Shown here: positions 34,685 to 43,457 of the stretch, in pieces
Numbering within the stretch: position 1 is the stretch's first letter
How the letters are laid out: every line of letters starts with the position of its first letter
Assembly: GCA_036399495.1 (NCBI GenBank)
Contig: DASWMZ010000224.1
Location: 3,353 to 67,352, forward strand
DNA length: 64,000 bases
Direction: 5' to 3'
From: Paradesertivirga sp036399495
GTDB lineage: Bacteria > Bacteroidota > Bacteroidia > Sphingobacteriales > Sphingobacteriaceae
Notes under the pieces: model-generated
What the model saw: only the letters and a program-made list of their open reading frames with translations
What the model was told of the DNA's origin: nothing
Databases searched by the model: none
Translations under genes and position numbers: made by a program

Positions 34685-35670
34685 TTGGTATAGCTTGTAA
34701 AGTCTTTATGTTCAATTTTTTCAATCACTTCCTGAGGCAGCGATTTGAAGTATTCATAGGTAATTTTTAATCCTTCCTCACGGGAAACTTTTGGTTCCCA
34801 GCCTAATATAGCCTTTGCTTTGGTAATATCAGGCCGACGTTGTTTGGGATCATCTGTTGGAAGGGGCTTTGTAATCAATTTTTGTTTTGTTCCGGTAAGT
34901 TTGATGATTTCCTCTCCAAACTGCCTGATGGTTATTTCATCCGGGTTACCGATGTTAACAGGCTGAGCATAGTCAGAATGAAGTAATCGGTAAATTCCTT
35001 CGATCAGATCATCAACATAACAAAAAGAACGTGTTTGGGTTCCATCTCCGAAGACCGTTAAATCTTCTCCGCGAATAGCCTGACCGATAAAAGCAGGCAA
35101 TACCCGTCCGTCATTTAGTCGCATTCTTGGCCCGTAGGTATTGAAGATTCGTATAATCCGTGTTTCTAATCCGTGGAAAGTATGGTAAGCCATGGTGATG
35201 GCTTCCTGGAAACGTTTAGCTTCGTCGTATGCACCCCGCGGACCAACCGGATTTACATTGCCCCAATATTCTTCGGGTTGGGGATTAACACTAGGATCGC
35301 CGTATACTTCCGAAGTTGAAGCAATCAGGATACGTGCCTTCTTATCTTTAGCTAATCCAAGTAAATTATGAATTCCTAACGAGCCGACTTTGAGCGTTTG
35401 TATTGGAATTTTAAGGTAATCTATCGGGCTGGCGGGAGATGCAAAATGAAGAATATAATCTAACTCGCCAGCTACATGAACAAATTTAGAAACATCGTGA
35501 TTATAGAACTCGAAATTCTCAAGATTAAACAGATGTTCGATATTTCGTAAATCGCCGGTGATGAGATTATCCATGGCGATGACATGATAACCTTCTTTTA
35601 TGAAGCGATCGCAAAGATGTGAACCAAGAAATCCGGCAGCTCCTGTAATTAATATTCGCTTTCGTTCCAT
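34681..35670 (-). CDS. uxs: UDP-glucuronate decarboxylase (UDP-xylose synthase)
   Basis: This gene encodes 329 residues. The NAD motif is GAAGFLGSHL, the catalytic motifs are ASTSEVYGDP and YDEAKRFQEA, and the family signature RGAYDEAKR and NTYGPRM are present. It decarboxylates UDP-glucuronate to UDP-xylose. Its ATG overlaps the stop codon of ugd, the enzyme that makes its substrate, which strongly supports the assignment. It overlaps galE by 4 bases downstream. Confidence 0.93.
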   Translation of the reverse strand: MERKRILITGAAGFLGSHLCDRFIKEGYHVIAMDNLITGDLRNIEHLFNLENFEFYNHDVSKFVHVAGELDYILHFASPASPIDYLKIPIQTLKVGSLGIHNLLGLAKDKKARILIASTSEVYGDPSVNPQPEEYWGNVNPVGPRGAYDEAKRFQEAITMAYHTFHGLETRIIRIFNTYGPRMRLNDGRVLPAFIGQAIRGEDLTVFGDGTQTRSFCYVDDLIEGIYRLLHSDYAQPVNIGNPDEITIRQFGEEIIKLTGTKQKLITKPLPTDDPKQRRPDITKAKAILGWEPKVSREEGLKITYEYFKSLPQEVIEKIEHKDFTSYTK

Positions 35671-36983
35671 TATGCTTCTACGACTTTACGGCCAATACTA
35701 TTATAATAATACCCGCAATCAATCATCTTTTGAATGTCGTACAAATTACGTCCGTCAAAAATAACTTTTGCTTTTAAATTTTGCTCAATCCGATCGAAAT
35801 CCGGCGTTCTAAACAACGGCCACTCTGTTACAATGATTAAGGCATCGGCATCTTGCAAGGCCTCGTAAGGATCTTTTGCATAAGCAATTGAATCGCCTTT
35901 GAGTTTTTGAACATGTGCCATTGCTTCAGGGTCATAAGCTGAAATGGATGCTCCCTCTTTAAGTAGCTCTTCTATAATATATAAAGATGGTGCCTCCCGA
36001 ATATCGTCAGTTTCAGGCTTAAAAGCTAATCCCCAAAGGGCAAACTTTTTACCTTTTAAATCTCCGTTATAATAGCTGCGCATTTTGTCTACAATGACAA
36101 CTTTCTGCTTTTCATTAACTGCCATTACCGAATTTAGGATGCTAAAATCGTAATTAACTTCTGCTGCCGATTTTGCAAGCGCCTGAACATCTTTCGGGAA
36201 ACAGCTTCCGCCATAACCAACACCAGGGAAAAGAAAACGTTTTCCGATACGTGCATCAGATCCAATGCCCTTGCGCACCATATCAACATCGGCTCCAACC
36301 AGCTCACACAAGTTAGCCACCTCATTCATAAAGGTAATTTTTGTGGCCAAGAATGAATTTGCAGCATATTTAGTAAGCTCTGAAGAGCGTTCGTCCATAA
36401 AGATGATTGGGTTTCCCGAACGTACAAAAGGGTTATAAAGTTCTTCCATCAGCTTACGTGCTCGATCGCTGCTCGCACCCACTACAACCCTATCCGGCTT
36501 CATAAAATCTTCCACAGCAACGCCTTCGCGTAAAAATTCTGGGTTAGAAACTACATCTATTTCAATGTCAGTATTTTCTGCAAAAACCTTCTTCACCTTA
36601 TCTGCAGTACCAACTGGCACTGTAGACTTAGTGACTACCACTTTATAATCCTTAACCAGTTCAGCGATATCCTTGGCAGCACCTAATACATAACTTAAAT
36701 CTGCCGAGCCATCTGCACCCGGAGGCGTTGGTAATGCAAGGAATATGATCTTAGCATCTTGTATTGCTTCGGCGAGTACACTGGTAAATTTCAATCTTCC
36801 CTGCTCAATTGTCCGGTGAAACAGAATCTCTAACCCGGGTTCATAAATAGGGATTTGCCCTTGCTTCATTCGATCAACTTTTGCCTGATCGATATCTACA
36901 CAAGTAACATTATTACCCGTTTCGGCAAGACATGTCCCGGTAACTAAACCTACATATCCGGTGCCAACTACCGCTATCTTCAT
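35670..36983 (-). CDS. ugd: UDP-glucose 6-dehydrogenase
   Basis: This gene encodes 437 residues. The N-terminal NAD motif is GTGYVGLVTGTCLAETG, and the catalytic Cys lies in PGVGYGGSCFPKD. The C-terminal UDP-binding domain contains WGLAFKPETDDIREAPS. It oxidises UDP-glucose to UDP-glucuronate, the feedstock for uxs. It is the first gene of the operon and divergent from waaA, with 75 bases between them. Confidence 0.96.
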   Translation of the reverse strand: MKIAVVGTGYVGLVTGTCLAETGNNVTCVDIDQAKVDRMKQGQIPIYEPGLEILFHRTIEQGRLKFTSVLAEAIQDAKIIFLALPTPPGADGSADLSYVLGAAKDIAELVKDYKVVVTKSTVPVGTADKVKKVFAENTDIEIDVVSNPEFLREGVAVEDFMKPDRVVVGASSDRARKLMEELYNPFVRSGNPIIFMDERSSELTKYAANSFLATKITFMNEVANLCELVGADVDMVRKGIGSDARIGKRFLFPGVGYGGSCFPKDVQALAKSAAEVNYDFSILNSVMAVNEKQKVVIVDKMRSYYNGDLKGKKFALWGLAFKPETDDIREAPSLYIIEELLKEGASISAYDPEAMAHVQKLKGDSIAYAKDPYEALQDADALIIVTEWPLFRTPDFDRIEQNLKAKVIFDGRNLYDIQKMIDCGYYYNSIGRKVVEA

Positions 36984-37058
36984 TTATATATTCTTTAAAT
37001 GTTAAAAAACTAGATATTACATTTAATTTCGACTAAGATATAATTTTTGCAATTACGC

Positions 37059-38303
37059 ATGCTTTTTCTTTACAACCTTAGTATAAATCTCTATTATTTA
37101 TTGATAAAAAGCTATCAGCACTTCAACCCAAAGGCGCGGTTGTGGATAGAGGGGAGAAAGAACATCTTCGAAAAAATTTCAAAGGAAGTTAATCCTAATT
37201 TACCGTCTATCTGGTTTCACTTCGCATCTTTGGGGGAGTTTGAACAAGGACGCCCGGTTCTTGAACAAGTCAGGCACTCATACCCCAGCCATAAACTTAT
37301 TGTTACATTTTTCTCACCATCCGGATATGAACTTAGAAAGAACTACAATAAAGCAGATCATGTTTTTTATCTCCCCTTAGATACAAAGCAAAACGCTGTA
37401 AAGTTTTTACAATTAATTAATCCAACGTTGGCATTTTTTACGAAATACGAATTTTGGTACCATTATTTTAATGAATTACATAATGGAAAGGTTCCAATCA
37501 TAGTTATTTCCGCCATCTTCAGAAAGTCTCAACCTTTCTTTAAATGGTATGGTGCATTGAACAGAAAAATTTTGGAGTTTGTGAATCATTTCTTTGTACA
37601 AGATGAAAACAGTAAAAATCTGTTAACTAAACTAAACCTTAATAATGTCACCGTAAGTGGCGACACACGTTTCGATCGGGTAGCTGAAAACGCCAAGAAT
37701 CCAACAACTTTTGATAAAGTAGAAGCCTTTTGTGCTGACTCTAAGAGCTTCGTAGCCGGAAGCACCTGGCCCGATGATGAAAAGTTAATATGTAACCTAT
37801 TTCGGCAATTTCCCGAATGGAAATTTATTATTGCTCCACATGAAATCAGAGAAGAAAAGATTACTTCCCTCCTTGAAATGGCAGGTAACACTTCAATTGT
37901 GAGGTATTCTGAATTGGGAATTGATAGTAATTTCCAGGTACTTGTTATTGATAATATCGGGATGCTCTCAGCACTTTACCAATATGCTGATGTGTCTTAC
38001 ATCGGCGGAGGATTTGGTGTTGGAATACATAATACACTCGAGGCAGCGGCTTTTGGAGTACCAGTTATTTTCGGACCCAATTATCAAAAGTTTCGTGAAG
38101 CAAAGGCTTTAATCAATCTTGGTGCGGGGATCACGGTAAGTAATGCAACAGAGCTCAATTCAGTAATGCAAACCTTAAAAGACAATCGAAAAAGACAAGA
38201 ATTAGGTGATACCGCAAGGCAGTATGTTCTGCAAGAAAAAGGGGCTACAGAAACTATTATGAAGTATGTAGCACAACTTCTCCAGGAGCTGCCTGAAAGC
38301 TAG
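37059..38303 (+). CDS. waaA: 3-deoxy-D-manno-octulosonic acid (Kdo) transferase
   Basis: This gene encodes 414 residues. An N-terminal membrane helix starting MLFLYNLSINLYYLL precedes the GT30 domain with WFHFASLGEFEQGRPV, FTKYEFWYHY, and the C-terminal nucleotide-binding stretch GGGFGVGIHNTLEAAAFGVPVIFGP (visible as IGGGFGVGIHN). It adds Kdo to lipid IVA at the inner membrane. A TTG at 37047 would add four residues; ATG 37059 is the usual family start. Its last 47 bases overlap the convergent hemH gene. Confidence 0.93.
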   Translation: MLFLYNLSINLYYLLIKSYQHFNPKARLWIEGRKNIFEKISKEVNPNLPSIWFHFASLGEFEQGRPVLEQVRHSYPSHKLIVTFFSPSGYELRKNYNKADHVFYLPLDTKQNAVKFLQLINPTLAFFTKYEFWYHYFNELHNGKVPIIVISAIFRKSQPFFKWYGALNRKILEFVNHFFVQDENSKNLLTKLNLNNVTVSGDTRFDRVAENAKNPTTFDKVEAFCADSKSFVAGSTWPDDEKLICNLFRQFPEWKFIIAPHEIREEKITSLLEMAGNTSIVRYSELGIDSNFQVLVIDNIGMLSALYQYADVSYIGGGFGVGIHNTLEAAAFGVPVIFGPNYQKFREAKALINLGAGITVSNATELNSVMQTLKDNRKRQELGDTARQYVLQEKGATETIMKYVAQLLQELPES

Positions 38304-39327
38304 GTTTCTTATCCATATTTAATACAATCCCCGCAAGGGCCTCAACCCATTTTGGATCATCGTTTAAACTTTCAACCAATTGGATCTTTTCTCCGCCCCA
38401 TTTCTGAAAATCTTCATTATACTCCACCGCAATTTCGATATTAGTTTCAAGGCAATCGGCTACAAAAGCCGGACTAAACACCAGCAATCGCTTTGCGCCT
38501 TCTTTGGCTAGCTTTTCAAGAACTTGAATCGTATATGGTTTTTTCCAGGGAGAATTACCCAAACGGGATTGAAAACAGATGGTATATTTTTCTCTTGGTA
38601 GATTAAGTTTTTCAGCGATCAATCGCGCCGTATCATGAGACTGGGCTGAATAACAAAACCTGTTTATGTTGTTCAATCGAGAACAGCAATTTTCAACTTG
38701 CAAACAATATTTACCCGAATGATCCGCTTTGGATAACTGTCTTTCGGGCAAACCGTGAAAGCTAAAAAGAACATGATCGAAAGTCTCTGGTTGATATTTT
38801 CTTGCATTCTCTGCAAAAACCTCAATCATTCCTTCGTTATCATGGAAGGAATTCACAAAAGAAATATTAGGAATCGTTTGCCACTTGCCCACCAGCTCCA
38901 TTACCTTCTGCATAACCGAGCCGGTAGATGCCGATGCGTATTGCGGAAACAATGGAACTACACGTATATCCTCAACTTGCTGTTTCTTAAGACTATCAAG
39001 AGCTGTTTTGATGGATGGACTTTGATAGCGCATCGCCAACTCGACAATATAATCTGAACCCAGCTTTTCCTGCAAAAGAGCTTTTAATTTAACGCCATAA
39101 TATAATAATGGGGAACCGTTTTCTGTCCAAAGCTCTTTATAGATCTTAGCTGATTTTGGCCCACGAAAGGGAACAATAATTCCTTTTACAAGAAGTGTTC
39201 GATTTAGTTGAGGGATGTCAATGACCCTTTCATCCATTAAAAACTCGTCCAGATATTTTCTAACATCTGAAACTGAGGGACTATCGGGCGTACCTAAATT
39301 AACCAGTAAAACTCCTTGTTTTCTCAT
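38257..39327 (-). CDS. hemH: Ferrochelatase
   Basis: This gene encodes 356 residues. It has LVNLGTPDSPSVSDVRKYL at the N-terminus, the catalytic His191 in FSFHGLPERQ, and the C-terminal SPAFVADCLET. It inserts Fe2+ into protoporphyrin IX. Four cysteines lie close together (C208, C214, C215, C225), a pattern that in some bacterial ferrochelatases holds a [2Fe-2S] cluster. The ATG at 39327 is preferred over one six codons upstream. The 3' end overlaps waaA by 47 bases on the opposite strand. Confidence 0.94.
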   Translation of the reverse strand: MRKQGVLLVNLGTPDSPSVSDVRKYLDEFLMDERVIDIPQLNRTLLVKGIIVPFRGPKSAKIYKELWTENGSPLLYYGVKLKALLQEKLGSDYIVELAMRYQSPSIKTALDSLKKQQVEDIRVVPLFPQYASASTGSVMQKVMELVGKWQTIPNISFVNSFHDNEGMIEVFAENARKYQPETFDHVLFSFHGLPERQLSKADHSGKYCLQVENCCSRLNNINRFCYSAQSHDTARLIAEKLNLPREKYTICFQSRLGNSPWKKPYTIQVLEKLAKEGAKRLLVFSPAFVADCLETNIEIAVEYNEDFQKWGGEKIQLVESLNDDPKWVEALAGIVLNMDKKPSFQAAPGEVVLHTS

Positions 39328-39342
39328 ATTATTTCGCGAGTA

Positions 39343-39350
39343 CAAATATA
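39343..39350 (-). promoter_or_regulatory. Bacteroidota -7 promoter element of hemH
   Basis: The minus strand reads TATATTTG, an exact TAnnTTTG match, 15 bases before the hemH ATG. Confidence 0.55.
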
Positions 39351-39405
39351 GAACCGAATTTTTTTACACAGATAATTTGCAATCGTTTTGACTTAAGGAA
39401 TACAA

Positions 39406-40074
39406 TTACTTGGTACGCCACAAAAGCCACCAGGGAACGGCGGGTGAATCGTGGTGCTCGTAATGGTACCCAAAAAAATAGCAACTGAAAAAGGCTGTTA
39501 AGTGGTTTTTAGTTTGAGATCTTGAATAATGCTTGTTATCATGTTCGCCATGATGTGGTAGCCAGGTGCCGAAATAAAATAGCTGAAGTGTACTTAACAG
39601 CGATGGAATGATCCAGAACAACACCAGATTTACTTCTTCTATCCAAAACTTAAGGATATTAAAAGTGATTGCCATGATTACTATCTGCCAAATGGAAAGA
39701 TATTCTTTCATGAACTTGATGTACCATGAAACAAAATTACCGGCATGATAATCCGGATCGTCTTCTGAGTGGACATGGCGATGGTGTTCGTGATGTTTTT
39801 GATATAATTTATTAAATGAAAAGGCGGCGTATAATGCCGTGCATAACTGGCCGATTAGCTGGTTTACATTGTTTGAAGGAGAAACTGTGCCGTGCATGGC
39901 ATCGTGAGCAGTTATAAATAATCCGGTATAAAGATGCATCTGAACCAACATCATTATATATACTGCAGGATTTGTAAACGAGAAATTCCAGTTAAGCAGG
40001 AGGTATAGCGAGATGACCCAAAGTGCGATGATGACAATAGCAATTAGTAAACCGGAGTGGGAATTGCTTTTCAT
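39406..40074 (-). CDS. crtW: CrtW-like carotenoid ketolase / fatty acid desaturase-fold protein
   Basis: This gene encodes 222 residues with four hydrophobic segments and the di-iron histidine boxes HDAMHG, HHEHHRHVH and HYEHHDSP, together with FGTWLPHHG. The box pattern and short length are those of CrtW beta-carotene 4-ketolases rather than longer acyl-lipid desaturases. It would oxidise the ionone ring of a carotenoid to the 4-keto form. It lies 23 bases after ispH and near the CruF-like gene, which supports a carotenoid role. Confidence 0.82.
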   Translation of the reverse strand: MKSNSHSGLLIAIVIIALWVISLYLLLNWNFSFTNPAVYIMMLVQMHLYTGLFITAHDAMHGTVSPSNNVNQLIGQLCTALYAAFSFNKLYQKHHEHHRHVHSEDDPDYHAGNFVSWYIKFMKEYLSIWQIVIMAITFNILKFWIEEVNLVLFWIIPSLLSTLQLFYFGTWLPHHGEHDNKHYSRSQTKNHLTAFFSCYFFGYHYEHHDSPAVPWWLLWRTK

Positions 40075-40097
40075 CTTCTTTTGTAATAGTCAGCGAT

Positions 40098-40946
40098 CTA
40101 GCTCGCTTCTAAAGCACTCTTCACTTTTTCCATTAACCACATTGGGGTTGATGTTGCACCGCAAATCCCAACCCTGTCGTTTACATCAAATGGAATTACT
40201 TGTAAATCCTCTACCTGAGAAATGAAATAGGTTTGTTCGTTATATGTTTTACATACGTCGAAAAGAACTTTTCCGTTGGATGACTTTTTTCCGGATACGA
40301 AAATTATCTTATCATAATTTTGTACGAATTTCTCCAGGTCGCCATAACGATTAGAAACCTGGCGACAAATAGTATCATTCGCGTTGAGTTCGTATCCGCG
40401 TCTAATCAATTCGTCTTTAACCTGATAAAACTTATCAGTGCTTTTTGTGGTCTGGCTGTAAAGTGTAATTTTTTGTGGCAGATCAATGGTATCCAACTCG
40501 GCGATGTCCATAAATACTACCGCTTCATTATTAGTTTGACCTTGCAAGCCAATAACTTCTGCATGGCCATGCTTGCCAAAAATCAAAATCTTCTCATCAT
40601 TATCGAAAGAGTTTTTGATTCTATTTTGAAGCTTTAACACAACCGGACAAGAGGCATCAATTAAGGTGATGTTATTTTCTAAGGCCGTGCGATAGGTTTC
40701 TGGCGCTTCGCCGTGAGCGCGAATTAGAACTTTCTCGTGATGTAAATCTTTTAGATCATCGTGATTAATTATTCGCAAGCCCAATAATTTAAGCCTGTCC
40801 ACTTCCTCATCATTATGAACAATGTCGCCAAGGCAATACAAATATCCATCTTCCTGAAGAATTTCTTCTGCCATATCAATGGCGTAGACAACCCCAAAAC
40901 AGAATCCGGAATCTTTATCAATTGTTACCTGAAGATTTTTACTCAT
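40098..40946 (-). CDS. ispH: 4-hydroxy-3-methylbut-2-enyl diphosphate reductase
   Basis: This gene encodes 282 residues. The three Cys ligands of the Fe-S cluster are in GFCFGVVYAI, DASCPVVLKL and GICGATSTP. It makes IPP and DMAPP in the last step of the non-mevalonate isoprenoid route, supplying the carotenoid genes on either side. ATG 40946 (MSKNLQVTID) is preferred to the ATG four codons upstream. Confidence 0.95.
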   Translation of the reverse strand: MSKNLQVTIDKDSGFCFGVVYAIDMAEEILQEDGYLYCLGDIVHNDEEVDRLKLLGLRIINHDDLKDLHHEKVLIRAHGEAPETYRTALENNITLIDASCPVVLKLQNRIKNSFDNDEKILIFGKHGHAEVIGLQGQTNNEAVVFMDIAELDTIDLPQKITLYSQTTKSTDKFYQVKDELIRRGYELNANDTICRQVSNRYGDLEKFVQNYDKIIFVSGKKSSNGKVLFDVCKTYNEQTYFISQVEDLQVIPFDVNDRVGICGATSTPMWLMEKVKSALEAS

Positions 40947-40955
40947 AACCTGATG

Positions 40956-40963
40956 CAAAAATA
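40956..40963 (-). promoter_or_regulatory. Possible Bacteroidota -7 promoter element of ispH
   Basis: The minus strand reads TATTTTTG, matching TAnnTTTG, 9 bases before the ispH ATG, so the leader would be very short. Confidence 0.4.
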
Positions 40964-40974
40964 ACTATTCTATT

Positions 40975-41613
40975 TTAAAGCACTTTCATGTTTAAAACGA
41001 AGAAAAAGACAAATTGTACAATAAATAGCACTATTGCGGCAAAATTATTTTTTCTGAATTTGAGATGAAAAAACAAACGAAGTAGCGCATAGGAAAAAAG
41101 AAACCATCCAATGTAATTATGGAAGGGAACTTCCCGGCCTGCCCAGCTCCAGTAATCATATTTAATAGCTACAGGCTCAATAAAAAAATCGAGCACGGTA
41201 ATTATAAAAGCACCAATTAAGGCTCTGGTGGTATGACTCTTAATCCCAAAGATCTTTAAAAATATCCCGGTCGAATAAATAACCAAAATCCAGTTTACAC
41301 CAATAAGTATTGGGATATCGGCAAGTTTAGGGCCCAGAGTTGCACCGTAACGGTAATTCCCGAAAATTAATCCGGTGGTTACGCCTATAAATTCAATTAG
41401 AAAGCCGGCAAAAAACGCGACCAGTAAAAATGTCCAGAAAGCTTTGTTTTTATCTTCATGACTAATAAGCATCAACCCAAACATCAGCAATAGATGAAAC
41501 GGAACTAGCTGCTTAAACTGGTTTGAATATTCGGGGCTTGTAAATCCTATAAAACCCACGGTGAAAAACAAAACAACCAGAGAGGCACAGATTCCTGTTG
41601 ATGAGATTTTCAT
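40975..41613 (-). CDS. cruF: CruF-like carotenoid 1',2'-hydratase (DUF422)
   Basis: This gene encodes 212 residues, an integral membrane protein with about seven hydrophobic segments. Motifs include GNYRYGATLGPKLADIPILIGVNW (seen as YGATLGPKLADIPI) and FFIEPVAIKYDYWSW, characteristic of the CruF/bisanhydrobacterioruberin hydratase family that adds water to the psi end of carotenoids. The frame is open 36 codons upstream, but that part is encoded by an intergenic repeat, so ATG 41613 is chosen. Neighbours are an ispH gene and a glycosyltransferase. Confidence 0.82.
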   Translation of the reverse strand: MKISSTGICASLVVLFFTVGFIGFTSPEYSNQFKQLVPFHLLLMFGLMLISHEDKNKAFWTFLLVAFFAGFLIEFIGVTTGLIFGNYRYGATLGPKLADIPILIGVNWILVIYSTGIFLKIFGIKSHTTRALIGAFIITVLDFFIEPVAIKYDYWSWAGREVPFHNYIGWFLFSYALLRLFFHLKFRKNNFAAIVLFIVQFVFFFVLNMKVL

Positions 41614-41620
41614 TAGAAAA

Positions 41621-41651
41621 GATATAAGATGTGAGATGTGAGATATGAGAC
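41621..41651. repeat. Intergenic repeat, GATGTGAGATATGAGA type
   Basis: GATATAAGATGTGAGATG and the following TGAGATATGAGA form tandem variants of the motif seen at 14875-14937 and 53741-53769. It lies in the gap between the glycosyltransferase and cruF genes. Confidence 0.55.
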
Positions 41652-41728
41652 CTTGTATATTTTCATAGGACTTTCTATGTGTGATAAACAAAAAAATCTG
41701 AATAGGATCCTGTGCTCGCAATTAAGCA

Positions 41729-42820
41729 TTATGATTCAATAACCCGTCCCTTCCATTTTGTTTTTTTAGTGAGATGCTTCTTAATCGAGATAAATGATAT
41801 CAGCACCAGCGAGAGCATTTGAAGCGGGTGGAGCAAAACATTTAAAAGCACATTTTGACCGCTTGCCAGCGAAATCATTATTCTTGTTAAAATTATTAAA
41901 GTTATAGCGAAAAACAATAACGAGTAATTGAGATAGAGCGCAATAAAAATGGGACCAACAATAATTAACAACAAATAACATATCAAGCCCGCGATATTAT
42001 ATTTAAAGCCCGCCAGTAAATTTTTTCCAAAACCACTTAAGGCTTCGCGATAGCCGGCATACATCCTGCACTGGATATATCCGTTTGCTAATAAAGCTTC
42101 TGCGGGGTACTGGTAAGTTTTTACCAGACTCATTATTTCGATATCCTCCACTATCTTATCCTTTACCTGCGCATGCCAATGATGGCTATGATAAGACAAT
42201 GCTTCAAACATCATAAACTGGCCACTTGCTGCCGATAAGGCAGGGCTTTTTGATAAGCGCACCATTCGCAAAGGCAACGTATTTAGAAGCAAGTAGTGCA
42301 TCAATGGGATAACAAGCCTTTCGCCAAAAGTTACCATAACCTGATTGGTAAACAAACTCAAAAGCAGCAGCTTGCCTTGCTTTATTCTATTTACAGCATT
42401 ATTAATAAGCCCATCGTTCACAATTTCATCGGCATCAAGAAACAATAAATATTTCCCCTTTGCAACCTGGCTTAACTGGTGACAAGCGAAATTTTTCCCC
42501 AACCAGTTCTCGTTTAGCGGCTCGCCTTTTATCGCTTTAAATCTTGAATCCGTTTTACAAAAATCAGATGCTACTTCATATGTTCTATCTGTAGAATCGT
42601 CATCTAACACGATTACTTCTATATTCTTATAATCTTGTAGTTTCAGCGATTTTAAAAGATTTAAAATATTACTTTCCTCATCCCTCGCGGGAACAAGGAC
42701 CGATACCAAATCTGTATGTATGATAGGGCTAGATGGGAGCTTAGGATTTGATATAAAGTTGAAAAGCGTAACAGCAAATCTCAAAATCAAAAAGAAGAAA
42801 ACCACATAGAATATCAGCAT
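41729..42820 (-). CDS. Family 2 glycosyltransferase, possible carotenoid glycosyltransferase
   Basis: This gene encodes 363 residues: an N-terminal membrane helix, a GT-A domain with LVPARDEESNILNLL, IVLDDDSTD (DDD at 73-75) and LDADEIV, and two or three C-terminal membrane helices. This layout matches the CruC/CruG glycosyltransferases that glucosylate the 1' or 2' hydroxyl of carotenoids. The family is certain and the carotenoid role is inferred from the cruF and acyltransferase neighbours. A glycolipid glycosyltransferase is the alternative. It lies 3 bases after the acyltransferase gene. Confidence 0.78.
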   Translation of the reverse strand: MLIFYVVFFFLILRFAVTLFNFISNPKLPSSPIIHTDLVSVLVPARDEESNILNLLKSLKLQDYKNIEVIVLDDDSTDRTYEVASDFCKTDSRFKAIKGEPLNENWLGKNFACHQLSQVAKGKYLLFLDADEIVNDGLINNAVNRIKQGKLLLLSLFTNQVMVTFGERLVIPLMHYLLLNTLPLRMVRLSKSPALSAASGQFMMFEALSYHSHHWHAQVKDKIVEDIEIMSLVKTYQYPAEALLANGYIQCRMYAGYREALSGFGKNLLAGFKYNIAGLICYLLLIIVGPIFIALYLNYSLLFFAITLIILTRIMISLASGQNVLLNVLLHPLQMLSLVLISFISIKKHLTKKTKWKGRVIES

Positions 42821-42823
42821 TTA

Positions 42824-43435
42824 CTATACTGTAATGCGACTTTGCTGCTGCCGCGAGGTTTCGTAATGTTTGTTATACTCATTTTTGATTAACTGCAGGC
42901 TGGTAAATTCTGCACCCTCCCACAATTTTAAGTAACAGGAAACCGAAGGTTTTCGTTTAGCAAAAAAATCAATAAATGACGCTGCAAACAGATACTGAAA
43001 ATTCTTTTTTGAAGAATTTATCAGGTTGATCAAACCCTTTTCAAAAACAATGCTATCATTATGGTTTGAATAAAGCTTTCCTTGCGGGAAGATGAGAACC
43101 AGGTTTGCATTATCATTAAGCAATTCTCCTGCATATTCTAACGACTGAATAAGGCTTTTCGAATTCTTCTTTACAGGAAAAGCGCCGAGGTGCTTTAAAA
43201 AAGAAACTTTTCTGTAATTCTCCTCGGTAACCATTACGTGGAATTTCTTTTTGAATATCCGTCTGTTAAGTTCAAATAGTAAAAAGCCATCCCACCAGGA
43301 AAAATGATTAGCTAATAATAACACCGAGCGATTATTGTCTACCGTGATATTGTTATAAGTGAGAGAGGCAAAATCTTTTTTAATGATTCTTTTGATATAC
43401 CAGCTAAAGAACTTTTTTATGAACGAGTTACCCAT
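42824..43435 (-). CDS. PlsC-like acyltransferase, possible carotenoid glycoside acyltransferase
   Basis: This gene encodes 203 residues. The HX4D catalytic motif is H44-D49 (NHFSWWDG), followed by the acyl-acceptor motif FPQGKL. The protein is shorter than glycerolipid PlsC enzymes and, in its position, resembles CruD of green sulfur bacteria, which acylates carotenoid glucosides. It sits 3 bases upstream of the glycosyltransferase. The acyltransferase fold is clear. The substrate is an inference. Confidence 0.75.
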   Translation of the reverse strand: MGNSFIKKFFSWYIKRIIKKDFASLTYNNITVDNNRSVLLLANHFSWWDGFLLFELNRRIFKKKFHVMVTEENYRKVSFLKHLGAFPVKKNSKSLIQSLEYAGELLNDNANLVLIFPQGKLYSNHNDSIVFEKGLINLINSSKKNFQYLFAASFIDFFAKRKPSVSCYLKLWEGAEFTSLQLIKNEYNKHYETSRQQQSRITV

Positions 43436-43457
43436 TTAGCAAAGTATCGATTTTAAA

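Noticed and set aside
37047..37058. TTG start of waaA at 37047
   Set aside because: ATG 37059 gives the conserved MLFLYNL start and is four codons downstream.
41614..41721. N-terminal 36-codon extension of the CruF-like gene
   Set aside because: The extension is encoded by the GAGATGTGAGA repeat and is not like the family.
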